Shown: positions 1-12,726, counted from the stretch's first letter. The stretch is 64,000 nt of DNA from Apostichopus japonicus (GCF_037975245.1 NC_092574.1:3381001-3445000), one strand, 5' to 3'. Notes: generated by a model from the letters alone, not told the origin. Numbers and translations: made by a program.

Positions 1-215
1 ACCAAGTAACGTTTCATGACAAATGTAATAGTATATCATTAAAACAAATCAATTGTATTAGCAAGTCAATAATCATTTAAAGAAATTACAATTCGTTTGA
101 AATAAAAATTTGTATATAATTGCAAGTTAAAAATTCTTCATAATTCTTATTAATACGACATTAGTTGTTAAAAATTAATAATTCATCATTATGAAATAAT
201 AACTCATTTTTAACA

Positions 216-298
216 AGTAATATTTCATTACAACATACAAGTATTTCATTACAACATACAAGTATTTCATTACCACATACAAGTATTTCATTACAGCA
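216..298. repeat. 21-bp tandem repeat
   Basis: About 3.5 copies of a 21-bp unit, CAAGTATTTCATTACAACATA, with one or two substitutions. Translations of it are repetitive and not a gene. The flanks (1-215) are plain AT-rich sequence. Confidence 0.9.
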
Positions 299-829
299 AA
301 TTATAATTCGTACTAACAAATCAATAATTTTGGGGAAAATTGTAATCACGAATTATTAATTAAAAATACTAATGGGCTTAATTGTACGTCGTCTCAACAT
401 GCACAAACTTCCGAAGATTGAGTACGAACCGACACTGTATGAAATGGATCAAAACAAATAAGTGTGAGTATCGAGTCTAGTATTAGGGATTGGCCGCAAG
501 CTGAGGAATACCAGCACCGTACTCATACACCCATCATACTAACGTTAGGTTTGTATTGCGAAAGATCCATCTTTTTTCCAGAGGCCTAAAGAAGCACGCC
601 TCCTTTTATAACAGTTGATTCACTGCAATCAAGCAAATCTGCCGTTCTTCTGTTGTTGAAACCGATATTCACAAGTTCCTCGAGTTGTATATCATCGTTT
701 CATCCATTTTAATTTGTGATTGAAAATTCAATGAACGAGGACGAGTGCGAACGGCCGACGCACCTCGACTCTGTGATTGAAAAGTTCACGCCCGCCCAAG
801 ATATAAATATGCAAGTTTGGCTGTCACTC
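299..829. other. No gene recognised
   Basis: AT-rich spacer becoming GC-richer from about 730. Both strands were read and no coding exon, TIR or RNA gene was recognised. Confidence 0.5.
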
Positions 830-1135
830 AAATGGACGATCTCTGAGACGACGATCTCTGAGTGGGCGATCTCTGAATGGACGATTTCTTAATCACGACC
901 ATTTCTCAGTCGCGGCGGTTTCTAAGTCAACGGCCATTTCTAAATGGACGGTTCCCGAAAATGTGGGTGTGTTTGCGCGGCAATCTCTGATTAGACGGCC
1001 TGTGTATCAACGGCCATCTCTAAGTGGACGGCGCCTCACGTTAAGCGGCGATTTCAAAATGGACGGCTTCTGTATTTGAGCAGCGATCTCTAAGTGGACG
1101 GTTTCTGAGCGAACGACCATTCCTATTTGGACGAG
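830..1135. repeat. Degenerate 15-18-bp minisatellite
   Basis: Repeated variants of TGGACGATCTCTGA and AACGGCCATTTCTAAG, spaced about 15-18 bp and strongly diverged. Units are clearest at 832-990 and fade near 1135, which suggests an old array. Confidence 0.6.
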
Positions 1136-1180
1136 AGGGGGCTATAGCGCTTTCGAGGGCTAAATCTCTGGAAAAACGAC

Positions 1181-1775
1181 TAAGTCCAACAACACTGAGA
1201 GGTTGACAAAGTTTTCGCCCCCCACGGAAAAACGCCACATCTTTTCGCCCCCAAATTCATACAACATGAAGAGGGTACATACGAAATTTATCACAACCCC
1301 CTTCATCGGGCTAATTCCCTCGTTTAATGGGGGAAAGGGGCTCGTCAAGCATGTCAACTTTGCCAATTTTACACCCATTGACTTAGCACGTAAAACGATT
1401 TTAAAAAAAAAACCTAAGTCCAACAACACTGAGAGGTTGACAAAGTTTTCGCCCCCCACGGGAAAACGCAACATTTCTACGCCCCCAAATTAATACCACG
1501 TTTAGAGGGTGTATACGAAATTTACCACAACCCCCTACATCGGGCTATTTCCCTCGTTTAATGGGGGCAAGGGGCTCGTCAAGCATGTCAACTTTGCCAA
1601 TTTTACACCCATTGACTTTAGCACGTAAAACGATTTTCAAAAAAAAAACCTGTCCAACAACACTGAGAGGTTGACAAAGTTTTCGCCTCCCACGGGAAAA
1701 CGCCACATCTTTTCGCCCTCAAATTCATACAACATGTGTTGTTGGACTTAGGTTTTTTTTGAAAATCGTTTCAAC
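1181..1775. repeat. 234-bp tandem repeat, 2.4 copies, with an inverted end
   Basis: TAAGTCCAACAACACTGAGA recurs at 1181 and 1415, and the same start, lacking TAA, at about 1652, giving a 234-bp period. The third copy is partial and stops near 1735. It is followed at 1737-1775 by the reverse complement of the unit junction (TGTTGTTGGACTTAGG...), so the array ends in a small inverted repeat. Short overlapping reading frames here are repeat translations. Confidence 0.85.
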
Positions 1776-2520
1776 GTGCAGTCAATGTGAGATTTTGGAC
1801 ACAGTCGAGATTTGTGTACTACTGCCTGAGATTTAGCCTCTGTTAGCGCTATAGCCCCTACTGATTTGGACGGCGCCTCATGTTGACCCTTTCCGCGTTC
1901 CATACTAATCCACTTGTCCATGATATCACTCAATGATACAATGCATGGAGTTGTTATGGATAACAACTCCCTGTACAATGTATACAACTGTGTAACACTG
2001 ACATGAGTGGAACGTTGCCCAGCAACAGTGGTAATCACTCAGAACGAATCAGTATTTGTCGCAGAAAAGGTATAACCCATAGAACCTTATGATATTTAGC
2101 ACTAGAATTCAAACGCAACGTCATAACAATTTACAGTGGTTGCAAAGACGGTCGCTTCTAAATCTCTTCTAAGATAGAGAACTACATTTATTGTATTCAC
2201 TTCCTAGTTTTTGCAAAAAGTTCTTGTCATTAGAAACTGTTGTTCACCGCAGGCCTTAATGGTTTTACATGGCTTCATCAGTTTATGCTTGCTAAATATG
2301 AATCTCTTTTTCTGATGGAAAGATAGCCTGTACTGTAGGGTAGGCTGTAATGTGAGACATAAGTTAGGTAAGTTAAATGACCTACAGTACTACGCATATA
2401 GACTTAACGTTAGGCCTTATTTTACTAACCTTAGCTACTTTTACTAGTTCTAGACTACAGTCATACTCCTAGTAGGCCTATGTAGTTTCAGTTTGACTCA
2501 CGTACGAACTTAGTGGCTTA
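1776..2520. other. No gene recognised
   Basis: Unique-looking spacer with AGGCCTA-type words. No convincing exon or element ends were seen. Confidence 0.4.
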
Positions 2521-3251
2521 CCAGTCAAAACGTCCCTTTACAAAAACGTCCCCGTACCAAAACGTCCCCGCTTTTGGACAAAACGTCCCCGTTGGTCAAA
2601 ACGTCCCCGTAAGTCAAAACGTCCCCGTCTATCACATTCATTCACAGTTGTGAATATATATTAATATTAAGTTATAATTTGGCTAAGTCATCGGCATACA
2701 AGTTGGATTACAGTCGCTAAATAAATCATGAAGGACTATATCGTTTAATTATATTTGGTATGAAAAAGGTATACGCTATATGTTTTTCAATGAATTAACG
2801 AATTAAGGAAATCCAAAATATTATACAAGAGGAATTAAAAAAGAATTTGGATGCGTATACTTTACAATATATATATATATTTATATATATCTATATAATA
2901 TTTTAAATTGAGTGAAATCACTTATCGTTTATTTTTACGAAGTAAAATTTTGTCACGGGTACGTACCCCTGTTGATATTTGACATTTTGAAGTATAGAAT
3001 ATATCGCTCGTTTACCTTTAGTGTGGTAACGTTACATGTTTTACTAAAAAATTATACTCAAAAATGTTTCCGCCCTCATAACAGTCAATTCCCTAACTAA
3101 TAACATCCACACTTGCATTCCAACTGATTATAAAAGCGGGGACGTTTTGACTCACGGGGACGTTTTGACTGCGGGGACGTTTTGGTAAAAAGCGGTGACG
3201 TTTTGGTCTTAAAAAAGCGGGGACGTTTTGGTAAAGGGACGTTTTGACTGG
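2521..3251. mobile_element. Foldback-like element with AAAACGTCCCC arrays
   Basis: The 731-bp block starts with CCAGTCAAAACGTCCC and ends with its exact complement. Inside each end the word AAAACGTCCC(C) is repeated: about six times at 2524-2630 and five or six times, inverted, at 3137-3246. The centre (2640-3130) is AT-rich without a credible reading frame. Long inverted ends made of iterated short words are typical of foldback or subterminal-repeat DNA transposons. No exact target duplication was found, although TTA and ATA flank the ends. The superfamily cannot be told. Confidence 0.8.
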
Positions 3252-3319
3252 ATACCACTTAGTGAACTTAACTCGTTAGCTTTTCAATTTTCATACTCTA
3301 GTAGCATGGTGGGCTCATA

Positions 3320-4245
3320 TTAATTGACGCACTTAAAGGCATTGAAGACTCGCCCTAAACCTTGTGCGGCCATCTGAAAATGTTAACTTTCCATTGCTTG
3401 CAAGTGACACTTTGTTCGTGTCGCTACAAAATGCAGACAGTAATGAAACGTGATACCTTAATTGTTATCTTTAGCTAGACCTGAGATGTCCATCGCTCGC
3501 TGTATGGTTTGTACACTGTGATGTGGGTATTGACCACAGCTGTATGTACTGATTGTACACTAGTGTCTAATAACCGACAGTAGCAAGCTGTGTGTGTATT
3601 TTCTGGGATCGATGGTGTCTAACACTTCTGTTACACCTAATTCGAAACTAGGTCAAATTACCAACATCAGACGTTTCTTTTAGCTCGAGTCTTCACACCC
3701 TTGAAGATGTCTATCAAGGAAAAATCCAAATCCCTCAACTGTATGTGTTTTTCATATGTGTAGTTCCTCAGAAATGTTATGATCTCAAAATATTTCAGGT
3801 TCTGTGCATATGCACCATACAATTGAGCAGAATTTGACCACAAAATGTCTGCCATGACAAGTTCTTTCCTACCCCTAAATTGACACATTTGTCTATAAGC
3901 TAACTGCAGTGTAGGACTTAGTATACATCCATTGACTTTAGATGCTGTTTGCTATGCTATGAGCCTCTAAGCTCAGACAGGTCAGGTCCCAGAAAGTAGT
4001 GTTATCATATTGAGGTAATGTTGGTTAATTTTATGATGTAAGATTTCCAAATGCCCAAAAAATGTGCAAAACTGAGGGGAGGGTGATAAAAGCTTAAAAA
4101 ATACCACAATTTGGTCAACAAATAGCTGAAATGGATTCAAACTCATGAAATAAGTAATTCTGCTTGACTGCAAAAATTTCAGGTGGCCTGCTGTATCGTT
4201 GCTAGTAATAATTGAAGGTGCGTCAATTATGGAGGTGCGTCAATA
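3320..4245. mobile_element. Possible TIR element with ATTGACGCAC ends
   Basis: ATTAATTGACGCAC at about 3319 is mirrored by GTGCGTCAATTAT at about 4218 and GTGCGTCAAT at 4236. About 60 bp of the right end (CTGTATCGTTGCTAGTAAT onwards) recurs at 54741-54806. A 73-codon - strand frame (3667-3888) has fairly gene-like composition but no recognised domain, and could be a transposase remnant. The boundaries are tentative. Confidence 0.4.
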
Positions 4246-4478
4246 CTTGTAATACTAGGTCTGTGTGGGCTAATCATTAAGTTGTTAGATGGGTTTTGAG
4301 CTGTTTTATTTTAGGCTAGGCCTAGCCTACCCTCACATATAGGCCCCTAAGGCTTATGAATTACTTTTCATATTAAGGTTAACTTCAAATTAGGCCAGGC
4401 TCAACATGGGTTAGGTCTGTTAAGCTTTAGGCAACGTAGGTTCCTGGCAATTAATACGCCATAGGTACAAACCGTCAT

Positions 4479-4570
4479 ACCTTTCCGCCATAGGTTTCCA
4501 TCCTTTCTGTCATTGCGGAAAGGCTTGAAACCCTATGGCAGAAAGGCTTGAAACCTATGGCGGATAAGGT
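4479..4570. repeat. Imperfect hairpin with CCGCCATAGGTTTC arms
   Basis: The left arm 4479-4498 pairs with 4550-4570 (one extra base), enclosing partial internal copies of the same words. Related words (CCGCCATCGGGG, CTATGGCGGAA) recur at 4987-5060. Confidence 0.6.
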
Positions 4571-5280
4571 ACATGTAGGAATGGATTTTACACAGGAATG
4601 TATCGGTGAAACTTTCTTTGATGCAGGTCGAAGGATAGGAACACTGTCTTCAAATGTGACAGTTCACTGGATAGACTGAATTGTAGTTAAGACAAGATTG
4701 GGGAATAGTTACCCAGTCTTTAATGTATATGTTGATTGAATAATTTTATTTGTAAGTTCGTAATCATGAGTGGATACACCGTCTTCAAATAGATAACAGT
4801 CGGTTAAATGAATCAAAATTAATTTGGTTGATTGTTTATTAAAAAGACCGATTCTGATTGTCGATTTAAATGACAGATTTTTTTTATTTTGCAGGCCTAT
4901 AGCTGTGAAGCAAAGCAATATACAGTGCATATAGGCCTAGTGTGCACCCACAATAAATTTGCTCCTTCTGTCACACAAAATTGCTTACCGCCATCGGGGT
5001 AACATTGCAGAACGGCACTATTTCTATGGTGGAAAAAGCACGATTTCTATGGCGGAATGTACTAATGGCAGAATGGCACAGCCCACAAGTTCAAGGCTTG
5101 GCCCATTTAAGCTTAAAGTTTGTTCTGCTATTTAGTGATAGTCAATCATCAATGAGCCTCTATAAAGGTTTTACCTTTTGTATATTGGATGAGCACAGCA
5201 TCGTTTTTGATTTTCCAAACTGTATGTTGAATGGATAGCTACTTATTAAATAGCAAATTTTTACTTATGTCTTACAACAG

Positions 5281-5388
5281 ATGCCACCAAAACCATGGAC
5301 AAAAAGTGAGAGAGACGAAGTTTTGCTTCTGTATCTAAAGAAGAGAACTGTTTACTCCTCAGGCCACTCAATTATATGTTTTCATTAA
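5281..5388 (+). other. Possible upstream ORF or 5' exon of the next gene
   Basis: A 35-codon frame starts directly after an acceptor-like CTTACAACAG and begins with MPPKPWTKSERDEV. It ends 17 bases before the main ATG at 5406. It may be part of the 5' UTR (an upstream ORF) or an old exon of something else. No domain can be assigned. Confidence 0.3.
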
Positions 5389-5405
5389 TATTTTAATACT
5401 TCACT

Positions 5406-8400
5406 ATGGCCACTGGACATATACTACCAGGCTATGGCAATCCAGTTTCCAAATTCAGATCCAAATCAGCAGACTCAACTATGTCTGGATACAGGTTTCG
5501 AAAAGGTTTGAAGAAAGCAACGGCCAATGAGGAGTTATCTGCAATTAAATATGCTGCACATCAGGCCTGGGAAGAAGAAGTTAAAGAATGGGATAGAAAA
5601 CCAGCGATAAAACCAACCACTTATTCTCACAGTTATTATGCCAAGAATCACAAACTACCTGATGAGCAGCCAATAGTAAAGCCATTATCACCCACAAGGA
5701 GGAATAGACCACACCCAGCAGAGTAAGTGTCTCAGTTCAAAGTAAATTAAAGTGTGTTTGCCAAATTTTAACTTCAACCTTTCCAGCTTACTGCCCAAAT
5801 AGCTTGTCAAGTAACACAGTTCTGTGCAATTTTCATATTAACATTCATTATTTTTATTGAGTTATCTGTCGTTAAACATTTTGAAAATTTGCAATCCCCG
5901 CCCAACATTTCATGCGCAAATCAGATCTCCCTGTTTTGTTCATGACCGTTAGGCTAGGCTTACTTTCACTATCGTGGTTAGCCTATGTTAGGTCAATTCT
6001 CTTGAATAGTATCTTTCTTTCGGTCTTTCCAATGTAGCTTGCAAAATTGTGATATTTCGTTCCATTTCAAGGAATGAACAGGTGTTTTCAGACATTTACT
6101 CCGTGAAATTGGGTAAAAAAAGTGGACGATATGAGTATATATGGTTACATTAGTGTAATGAACATGCTGACATGGGCAGTCAAAGTGACTTTACAGTAAA
6201 TTGGGCAACGGAAAATAAATTTCTTTCTTTCGATTGCGACAGCTTTTCTCCTTTAAACCCACCTGGTCAGAGTGCATTTTGAATAAGAAACATTGAATCT
6301 GCTATGGAAGTTTGTTTTCCGAAATTCATCAGCTAACACGTATTGAGACTTTAAGCATTAAAAAGGACAGGTGATATTGAGTGCAAACCACAAGACCATA
6401 AGGTTTAAGGAATATGGTCTGGTAAAGTGACAGTTGAAGTCTTGCTGGCCTACTAGTACTGACTACTATTCAGTAGAGAAATAATTTTACAAAATCAAAA
6501 TGTTCCAAAAGTCTTATTGTAAGTTGTATGTAGCCAACTTGCAAGTCTAAAATATTTTGTGACAAGGAGTCAACTGGAGGTGACCTCAATGGATACTTCA
6601 AGTTGTACTCACATTGATTACTTTTGGAATAATTGCTTGAATTGCCGTTCACAGAAAGTGAACTTAATACAGTACCTAACATCACAAGGTAAAGTGTAAG
6701 AGTCACTTCTAAGAGTCATCAGTGTATTATAGAAAGGAATTTGTTTGGAAAAGAAGTTCAGAGTAATGGAGGCCATATTGCCATTGAAAGGTGCTCATTT
6801 GACTGTTTCAGTCTTAGTATTTGGTTGCCACCCTCAATAGACAACTTATAGGCATTTGATTTTGAAATGTGATTTCACCATCGGCTACTGATTCAGTGTA
6901 AGCCTTGTACAAGCTTCAATGCATAATACATACATACTTATTTTGTTACGTGTTAGAGTATTCATGAAGTGTCGTCTACACCATGTGCCTGGTTACCATA
7001 ACACTCGTACACCTGATGGTCAAGAGCTTGGATCTGTTGAAGGTTTCAGATATCCTGATCCAACCATCAAGGAGGAAGTATACGTAGGTAAGTAGCATGA
7101 CAACGTGTACTAAACTCAGATAGCTTTGGTATCATTGGCTCCAACAAATAGTTATGAACTCTTGAGTGACTATTAAAATGCATTAAGACTTGTATTTAAC
7201 ACAGCAACTTTCAATTTTCCAATGGGCATATTTGTTATTCATATTTTAGTCAAAGGGTGCCATCAAAGCACAATTCTTCTTCTCCTTGTGTTGCAGTTGA
7301 TGCATTATGTCCTGTTCCTGATAGACAAGGCAGAAATCAGTTGAGATGGAAATATATTGGAAGACCAAATACAGTAGATGTGATGCGGTATAAGGACAAG
7401 CAAGTAAGATGCAAGGATGATCCTCTGGATCTATATATTAATCTAAGCTTTGATGTTATCAGCAATTGTTAGTGTGGCATGTATACCACGTGCAACTTTG
7501 GTAAAACATGTCAAAAGCAGGCTTAGGACAAGATCAATACTTGGGCAAGTTTTTTTTTTTCAACATCATTAGTAAAGCAATGTAATTGTGATTGCTTGCA
7601 TGTGTATAGGGTGTGTATTTGTTATGGATTGCTTGTAAACACAATACCTTTAGAAATGAATCTCTCATACTTGCCATATGGGCTATCCACTAAACAACAG
7701 TATTGTTTTCAGTGGGTCAAAGGTGAAAAGTCATTAGTTTTCAGTAGAGTTGAAATTATGATAAACACTGTATTCTTAGAATAGAAATTGGATGGATCAC
7801 ATTCTGACCTCATATAGACTGTTTAGTGGATGTCAGAGGTCAGGAGAGGTCAAAGTGTGGAAACCTCATGAACATTATACCAAAAGAAGGGAATTTTGAA
7901 TGGACTTGTTAGTGCCCCACATTCAGTACAAGTGACCTTTTAAATTGTTAATGTTTATAGGGAATTAATTAACAAAAATGTTCACACATTCAGTGAAGTC
8001 AAAAGTGGCCAAATTTGTTTAAGCACTACAATATGAAGGATTGATGGGTTCATGTACTTTTGCCTGATGTAAAACTTGGAGGTTTAATTCTTGTATTTAG
8101 GAAGATGCTGTAATTCTACACCAATTTGCAGGAGTATTTAGGCACTTACCATTCATTATTGTGATGAGCTGGTCCCTGGTTTCAGACATATGCACAATTC
8201 ACACAGTTACTAAGTCTGGGACTATTGTGCACCACTAAACATATTCCTTGGGGAAAATCCCATATAGTTCAGCCACAATCTGCTGCAGACAACTGTAATT
8301 TACAAGTTACCCAGCATTGGTACATCTGATTGTGAAGTGAGTCAATTGAGATTTAATGCCTTGTGCAACGACACAGCATGAATGCCTTCCAGGCTGATTA

Positions 8401-11400
8401 TTGATCTTATTAAGGCTGGATTCTTAGATTTCACATCAGTCCTTGATAACACATTCGTTGTCAGATCACGAGATGCACACTTTTTTTTCATGATTAGTGT
8501 GTTATCCCACATAAATACAGTGAAATGATCTTTGATTAATGCATTGTTGTGTAAAACTATCATGTTAGTTTTGAGTTGATTATGTACACAGTAGTACATA
8601 TACTTTGTATACTCCTGTATATTGCAGTTGAAGAAAGTTATTCATGATCCTTGGAAGGCCCAAGCAGCTGAAGCCTGGATGAAACTGGCCAATGAAAGAG
8701 GTAATATTGCATGTTATTAACAAACTAACAAGTTAATATTGCAACAAATTAACTGACATAGAAGGTAAATAGAGCATCAGATTCTACAGATGACATACAG
8801 TAGCATGAGATTAACTAAATAGATAATGTAGCATCTGACTCAGTAGGTAATAAAGCAGCAATTTTAACACACTAAAGATTAAAGGTCTGTATTGCATTTA
8901 TCTGGAATTTTTATGATACCATTGTCACTTACATATCAGCAACTTGTGATTGTTAAGGTGTTGCTACATATACAAATTTTCAAAACAATATGCAGCAGTG
9001 TATAACGTTCAGATAGGATTTTATAACGCACTGTACTGTGTGCGTCAGGGACTCAGCCAGGCGGGAGCAACTGCTGACCATTTTCAGTGTCAAAAAAATG
9101 TTTATATCATATGATAATGATGAAACTAGCAAAACATTGCACCAGATTGCATCTAAGGGACATCCCTCCCCTTAGACCCCTTCCCCATACCAATTGCAAA
9201 ATGTGCTCCCTCCCCTTTCAACTTCCTGGCTACGTCGCTGGTGTGAGTACCATCCTGTTTATACAATGGTACTGTATATTGGGCCCTGAGTAATCCAGGA
9301 ATTTCATACATATTGTGCAGTGCTGAGTGGACGTGACCTTTCTGCATGAAATGCTTAAATAGTAAGAACATATAGACATGGCTTAACATTGGATAATGGG
9401 CTATATTGCCGATGAAAATTTTCGTCCATTTTGCTTAATTTTGTAACATTCATACTACTATGATGTGGGTGTTGCACTCATCAAAATTTCTTATTTTAGG
9501 CCTTGACACCATATTACAAACCCACATGTATCATTTGAAGAAAGTGATGTTCCTTGTTTGTTCCTTGTGCTGTAGACCACAAACCTGTGTTCAGTGTCCT
9601 TGAAACAAAGGTTGTAAAAACTAAGGAATAACATAACAGAAAATAAGACTGTCATTCCCTTTACATTATCAATGTGCATAATTAGCTAATGTTTATTCAT
9701 AAGTTAACTATAGAATAAAGAAAATACTTGTTAAGTGGTCAATCTTTGATTGATTTTTATGGGAATTGAAGCTATTTTCATAATTTTCTAATGCCTATTA
9801 GAGTGATTAGGACAATGTTGTTCATATATGTCCATAGTCCTTTAACACACTAAATAGATGGCATTGCATCAGATTATAAAGGTAGTACACCATCAGAACA
9901 TCAAAGATAGGATCTTTAAAGTATTAAACAAAAGAGAGATAACCTAATATCTAACTTAATAGGTTCAATAGCATTTAAGTTCTCTTCCTTTTGCAACATG
10001 TAGTACTTGCAGTTCTACAAAGTTCATGCAAATTTTCATGCAAGGCAAGTAGACTGACAATAATTCTTGTGAAGTTATGTTTATTTGTACCATCATACTA
10101 GAGAGATAAGGATAATAAGGTATCAAAGATGATGGAGATTTTTTAGCAAACTAGCAAAAGATAACAGGATCATGAGTACAAACGGACAATTGTAGAAACG
10201 TTGGACGATTATAACAGATGATTGTAATCACATTTACCCCGTAAAAACAGGCCTGACAAGAGGGGGAGGTCAGGAGAGCTACAACACTGGGGTCAATTAG
10301 GGGGCCTGGAAAAATATAGGGGGGGGCCAAGAAAATATGAGATTGTTAATTTCATAATATATTAGAGGAAAACTGAAGATTGGACAAAGGATATGACATC
10401 ATTGCCACATTTATTGTTGGATTCTGTCTTAATAATTACTACACATCCAGCTTACATTATGCTGAGTTATGATATCTTTCAAAGCCATAAGATGTTTCTT
10501 TGTCATAAAAAAGAGATGACACTAAGACATGACACCTTCAGGCAGCACATGCATTTCAAGTAAACAACTCTCATTATTCATCCTGCCTAATATCTCTTAC
10601 AATACAATTCATATTCCAATATCATATTTCCTTAGTGGACTGCAACCATCCAGTGTTGTCTCCTGTTAATGAAAGCAGAGAAATTAGAACAAATACAACA
10701 GTAGTTAACGTGACAGTCCTTAGATTTTTTTAATTGCTTTCTATGGTCTCTTGTCCCTCTTAGACAGGAGGAACATTCAATGTTTAATTGGCAATGAAGA
10801 ACCAGTCAACCAGAAGAAGCAACTTGCATCCAGACTTAGTAAATCAGCGTATGTCTATGGAGCCTCCACACGAAGATATTTAAGATCTTCTGGAGCAGAG
10901 GGTTTGTAGCATTTTTAATACTGGTCTTTAATCTGAAATAAGTAAAGGGCAGGGCTTATTCTTATTTCACTAAGGTATTTCCCTTCATTGGTTAATAATG
11001 GTTAGGTCACCTGATTAATAATGCCACTCTTGTATGAATAATGTTCTGGAGCTGGGAATGCTTCCATAGTGATGGTTCTAGAAACATAAATAGAAACATA
11101 ATTAGATGTGTACTTTTTCATCATCTTCAGGTGATCACATGTCTCCAATATATTACGATTCACCCTTCTTATAAACTGTTCTCTGTTAATAAGAAGGCAC
11201 GTTAATGCTCAGAGATTGTAAACATGATAATTCAAAAAGTACATAATGGATGAACTTGATACTTGAAATGCTGATCCACCATACTGGGTACCAAGAATAT
11301 TTTGTTTTCTGTGAAGGTCATTTGAGATCAAGAGATGTCAAAGTCTGCCTATTTTGTAAGCACAATCATTTCAAAAGTAAAGTTTGGATGAACTTCATAT

Positions 11401-12308
11401 GTGGATCTACCTTAGAACAAGAGCTCTATTGGTTTCTGTGAAGGCAAAGGTCATCTGAGGTCAATTGAGCTCAAAGTCCAAAAAGCTTGTAAACATACAG
11501 GAAAGGTGAATGAACTTCATACTTGGTATTCGGATCTGCCTAAGTAAAAGAAACCAATTGGATTTCTGTGGAGATCAAATGTCTTTTGAGGTCAGCAGAG
11601 GTCAAAATCTGAAAACCATGAAAACATGATAACTACAAAAGCAGAGCTAGGAAGAACTTCATACATGGCTTGTTGATTCACTTTATTGACCACAGAAACC
11701 CTACAGGCTTCTGTGGAGGTCAAAGGTAATTTGAAGACAAAGTTCAGTCTGAAAAATTTGTAATGCAGTAACTATGTAAGTAAAAGCTTGGATGTGATTT
11801 AAACTTGATATGTATGTTGAGTCATGTATGTATGTTGTACAAGAATCTTAATGTTTTTGCAGTGGATTTGCCATTCAAGGTCTACAGAGGTCAAATTCTG
11901 AAAACATCGTAAACTGATTCACTCAAAAATCTTGAGTGAGTTTCATACAAGGTGTTTGGATCAACCTAATATTTATGATTTCAATTTACAATATGCAAAG
12001 TTGGTAAGAATAAAAATGAAGAACAAACCAAAAACTTTATGAATTTTTCAGTAGACTACTCAAGGCAATGAAATTGAATGCTCCTTTGCATGACACTGCA
12101 AAATGTTCACTTTTTTATTCTTGACACAGAATCCAAATCGGTGGAGAAATTAATGGATACTTTAACAAGTCGACCACTTTCAGGATTACCCATGTCTGGA
12201 CCACATTTTCACATCACAGATTATAGTGAGATTCCTACAAAACAAATCAATATTAATCCTAGGTTAACTCAATCTGATTTTATCATTCATCCAGAGTTCT
12301 ATCCTTGA
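5406..12308 (+). CDS. Six-exon gene, 314-residue uncharacterised protein
   Basis: Coding exons are 5406-5722, 6957-7087, 7297-7403, 8628-8700, 10764-10901 and 12130-12308. They sum to 945 bp, exactly 315 codons with the stop. Every junction keeps phase and has GT/AG borders (donors GTAAGT, GTAAGT, GTAAGA, GTAATA, GTTTGT). The start ATG has A at -3 and G at +4. The predicted protein begins MATGHILPGYGNP, is basic, hydrophilic and rich in Tyr, Pro and Arg, and ends DFIIHPEFYP. No signal peptide, membrane segment or catalytic motif is visible. Exon 3 uses the strong acceptor TGTGTTGCAG; an acceptor 47 bp upstream would break the frame. I do not recognise the family. Short LPGYGNP-like and Tyr-Arg-rich stretches recall ciliary microtubule-inner proteins, but that is a guess. 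Introns hold a MITE (9046-9240) and a degenerate repeat (11.24-11.96 kb). An AATAAA lies at about 13016. Confidence 0.85.
9046..9240. mobile_element. Short hAT-like MITE in intron 4
   Basis: The ends CAGGGACTCAGCCAGG and CCTGGCTACGTCGCTG are imperfect inverted repeats (13 of 16). The flanks GTGTGCGT and GTGTGAGT match 7 of 8 as an 8-bp target duplication, as expected for hAT elements. The interior is noncoding. Confidence 0.7.
10225..10345. repeat. G-rich dispersed repeat fragment
   Basis: AGGCCTGACAAGAGGGGGAGG followed by GGGGGCC tracts resembles the G-run interiors of the hAT-like elements elsewhere in the window. No ends or target duplication were found. It lies within intron 4. Confidence 0.35.
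11240..11960 (+). repeat. Degenerate ~150-bp repeat in intron 5
   Basis: Diverged units share GGATGAACTTCATACTTGG, TTTCTGTGGAGGTCAAAGG and GAGGTCA. A related array lies in the opposite orientation at 38.8-39.25 kb. It is noncoding; AGGTCA words are frequent. Confidence 0.6.
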
Positions 12309-12510
12309 CAAGTTCAATTTGTTTACCTTTGCAGTTTCCTTTTTCGAATGTGTAACCCATTCTAGTCCTTACGGATATTTAACCAAAGTTTGAGCTTTGG
12401 AGTGTCACTGCAAGTCCTGTCTAGCCCTGCTATAGTACATAATGTCAATGCATTTTGCTCCCGGTATAAGATGTAAAAAAACTTGTCAAGTGTGAGGTAT
12501 TTTCATGATA

Positions 12511-12726
12511 TGGGTCAATCCATGCCAAATCAACAGATTTTTTAGTCGATTCCACGTCGACCCTCTCAGAATTGCCTGATATTGATATGGTGTGTTGCCA
12601 CATGTCTCAAAGGATGATATTAGGCCAAAAAAATTTGAACACTTTTTGGTTGCTAGGATACGGCCCTGCCTAGCAACCAAATCCAGATTGCATTTTGCCA
12701 CTGTTGATTTGGCATGGATTGACCCA
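12511..12726. mobile_element. 216-bp MITE with 26-bp perfect TIRs
   Basis: Positions 12511-12536 (TGGGTCAATCCATGCC...) are the exact complement of 12701-12726. GATA flanks both sides (12507-12510, 12727-12730) and is a possible 4-bp target duplication. A second internal inverted pair, GGTTGCTAGG and CCTAGCAACC, lies near the centre. It sits about 200 bp after the stop of the 314-residue gene, perhaps in its 3' UTR. Confidence 0.85.

Noticed and set aside
1203-1493. 96-codon frame
   Set aside because: Crosses the junction of two 234-bp tandem units; a repeat artefact.
7250-7296. Longer exon 3 starting at 7250
   Set aside because: It would need a phase-2 donor; the strong GTAAGT donor of exon 2 is phase 1 and fits only the acceptor at 7296.
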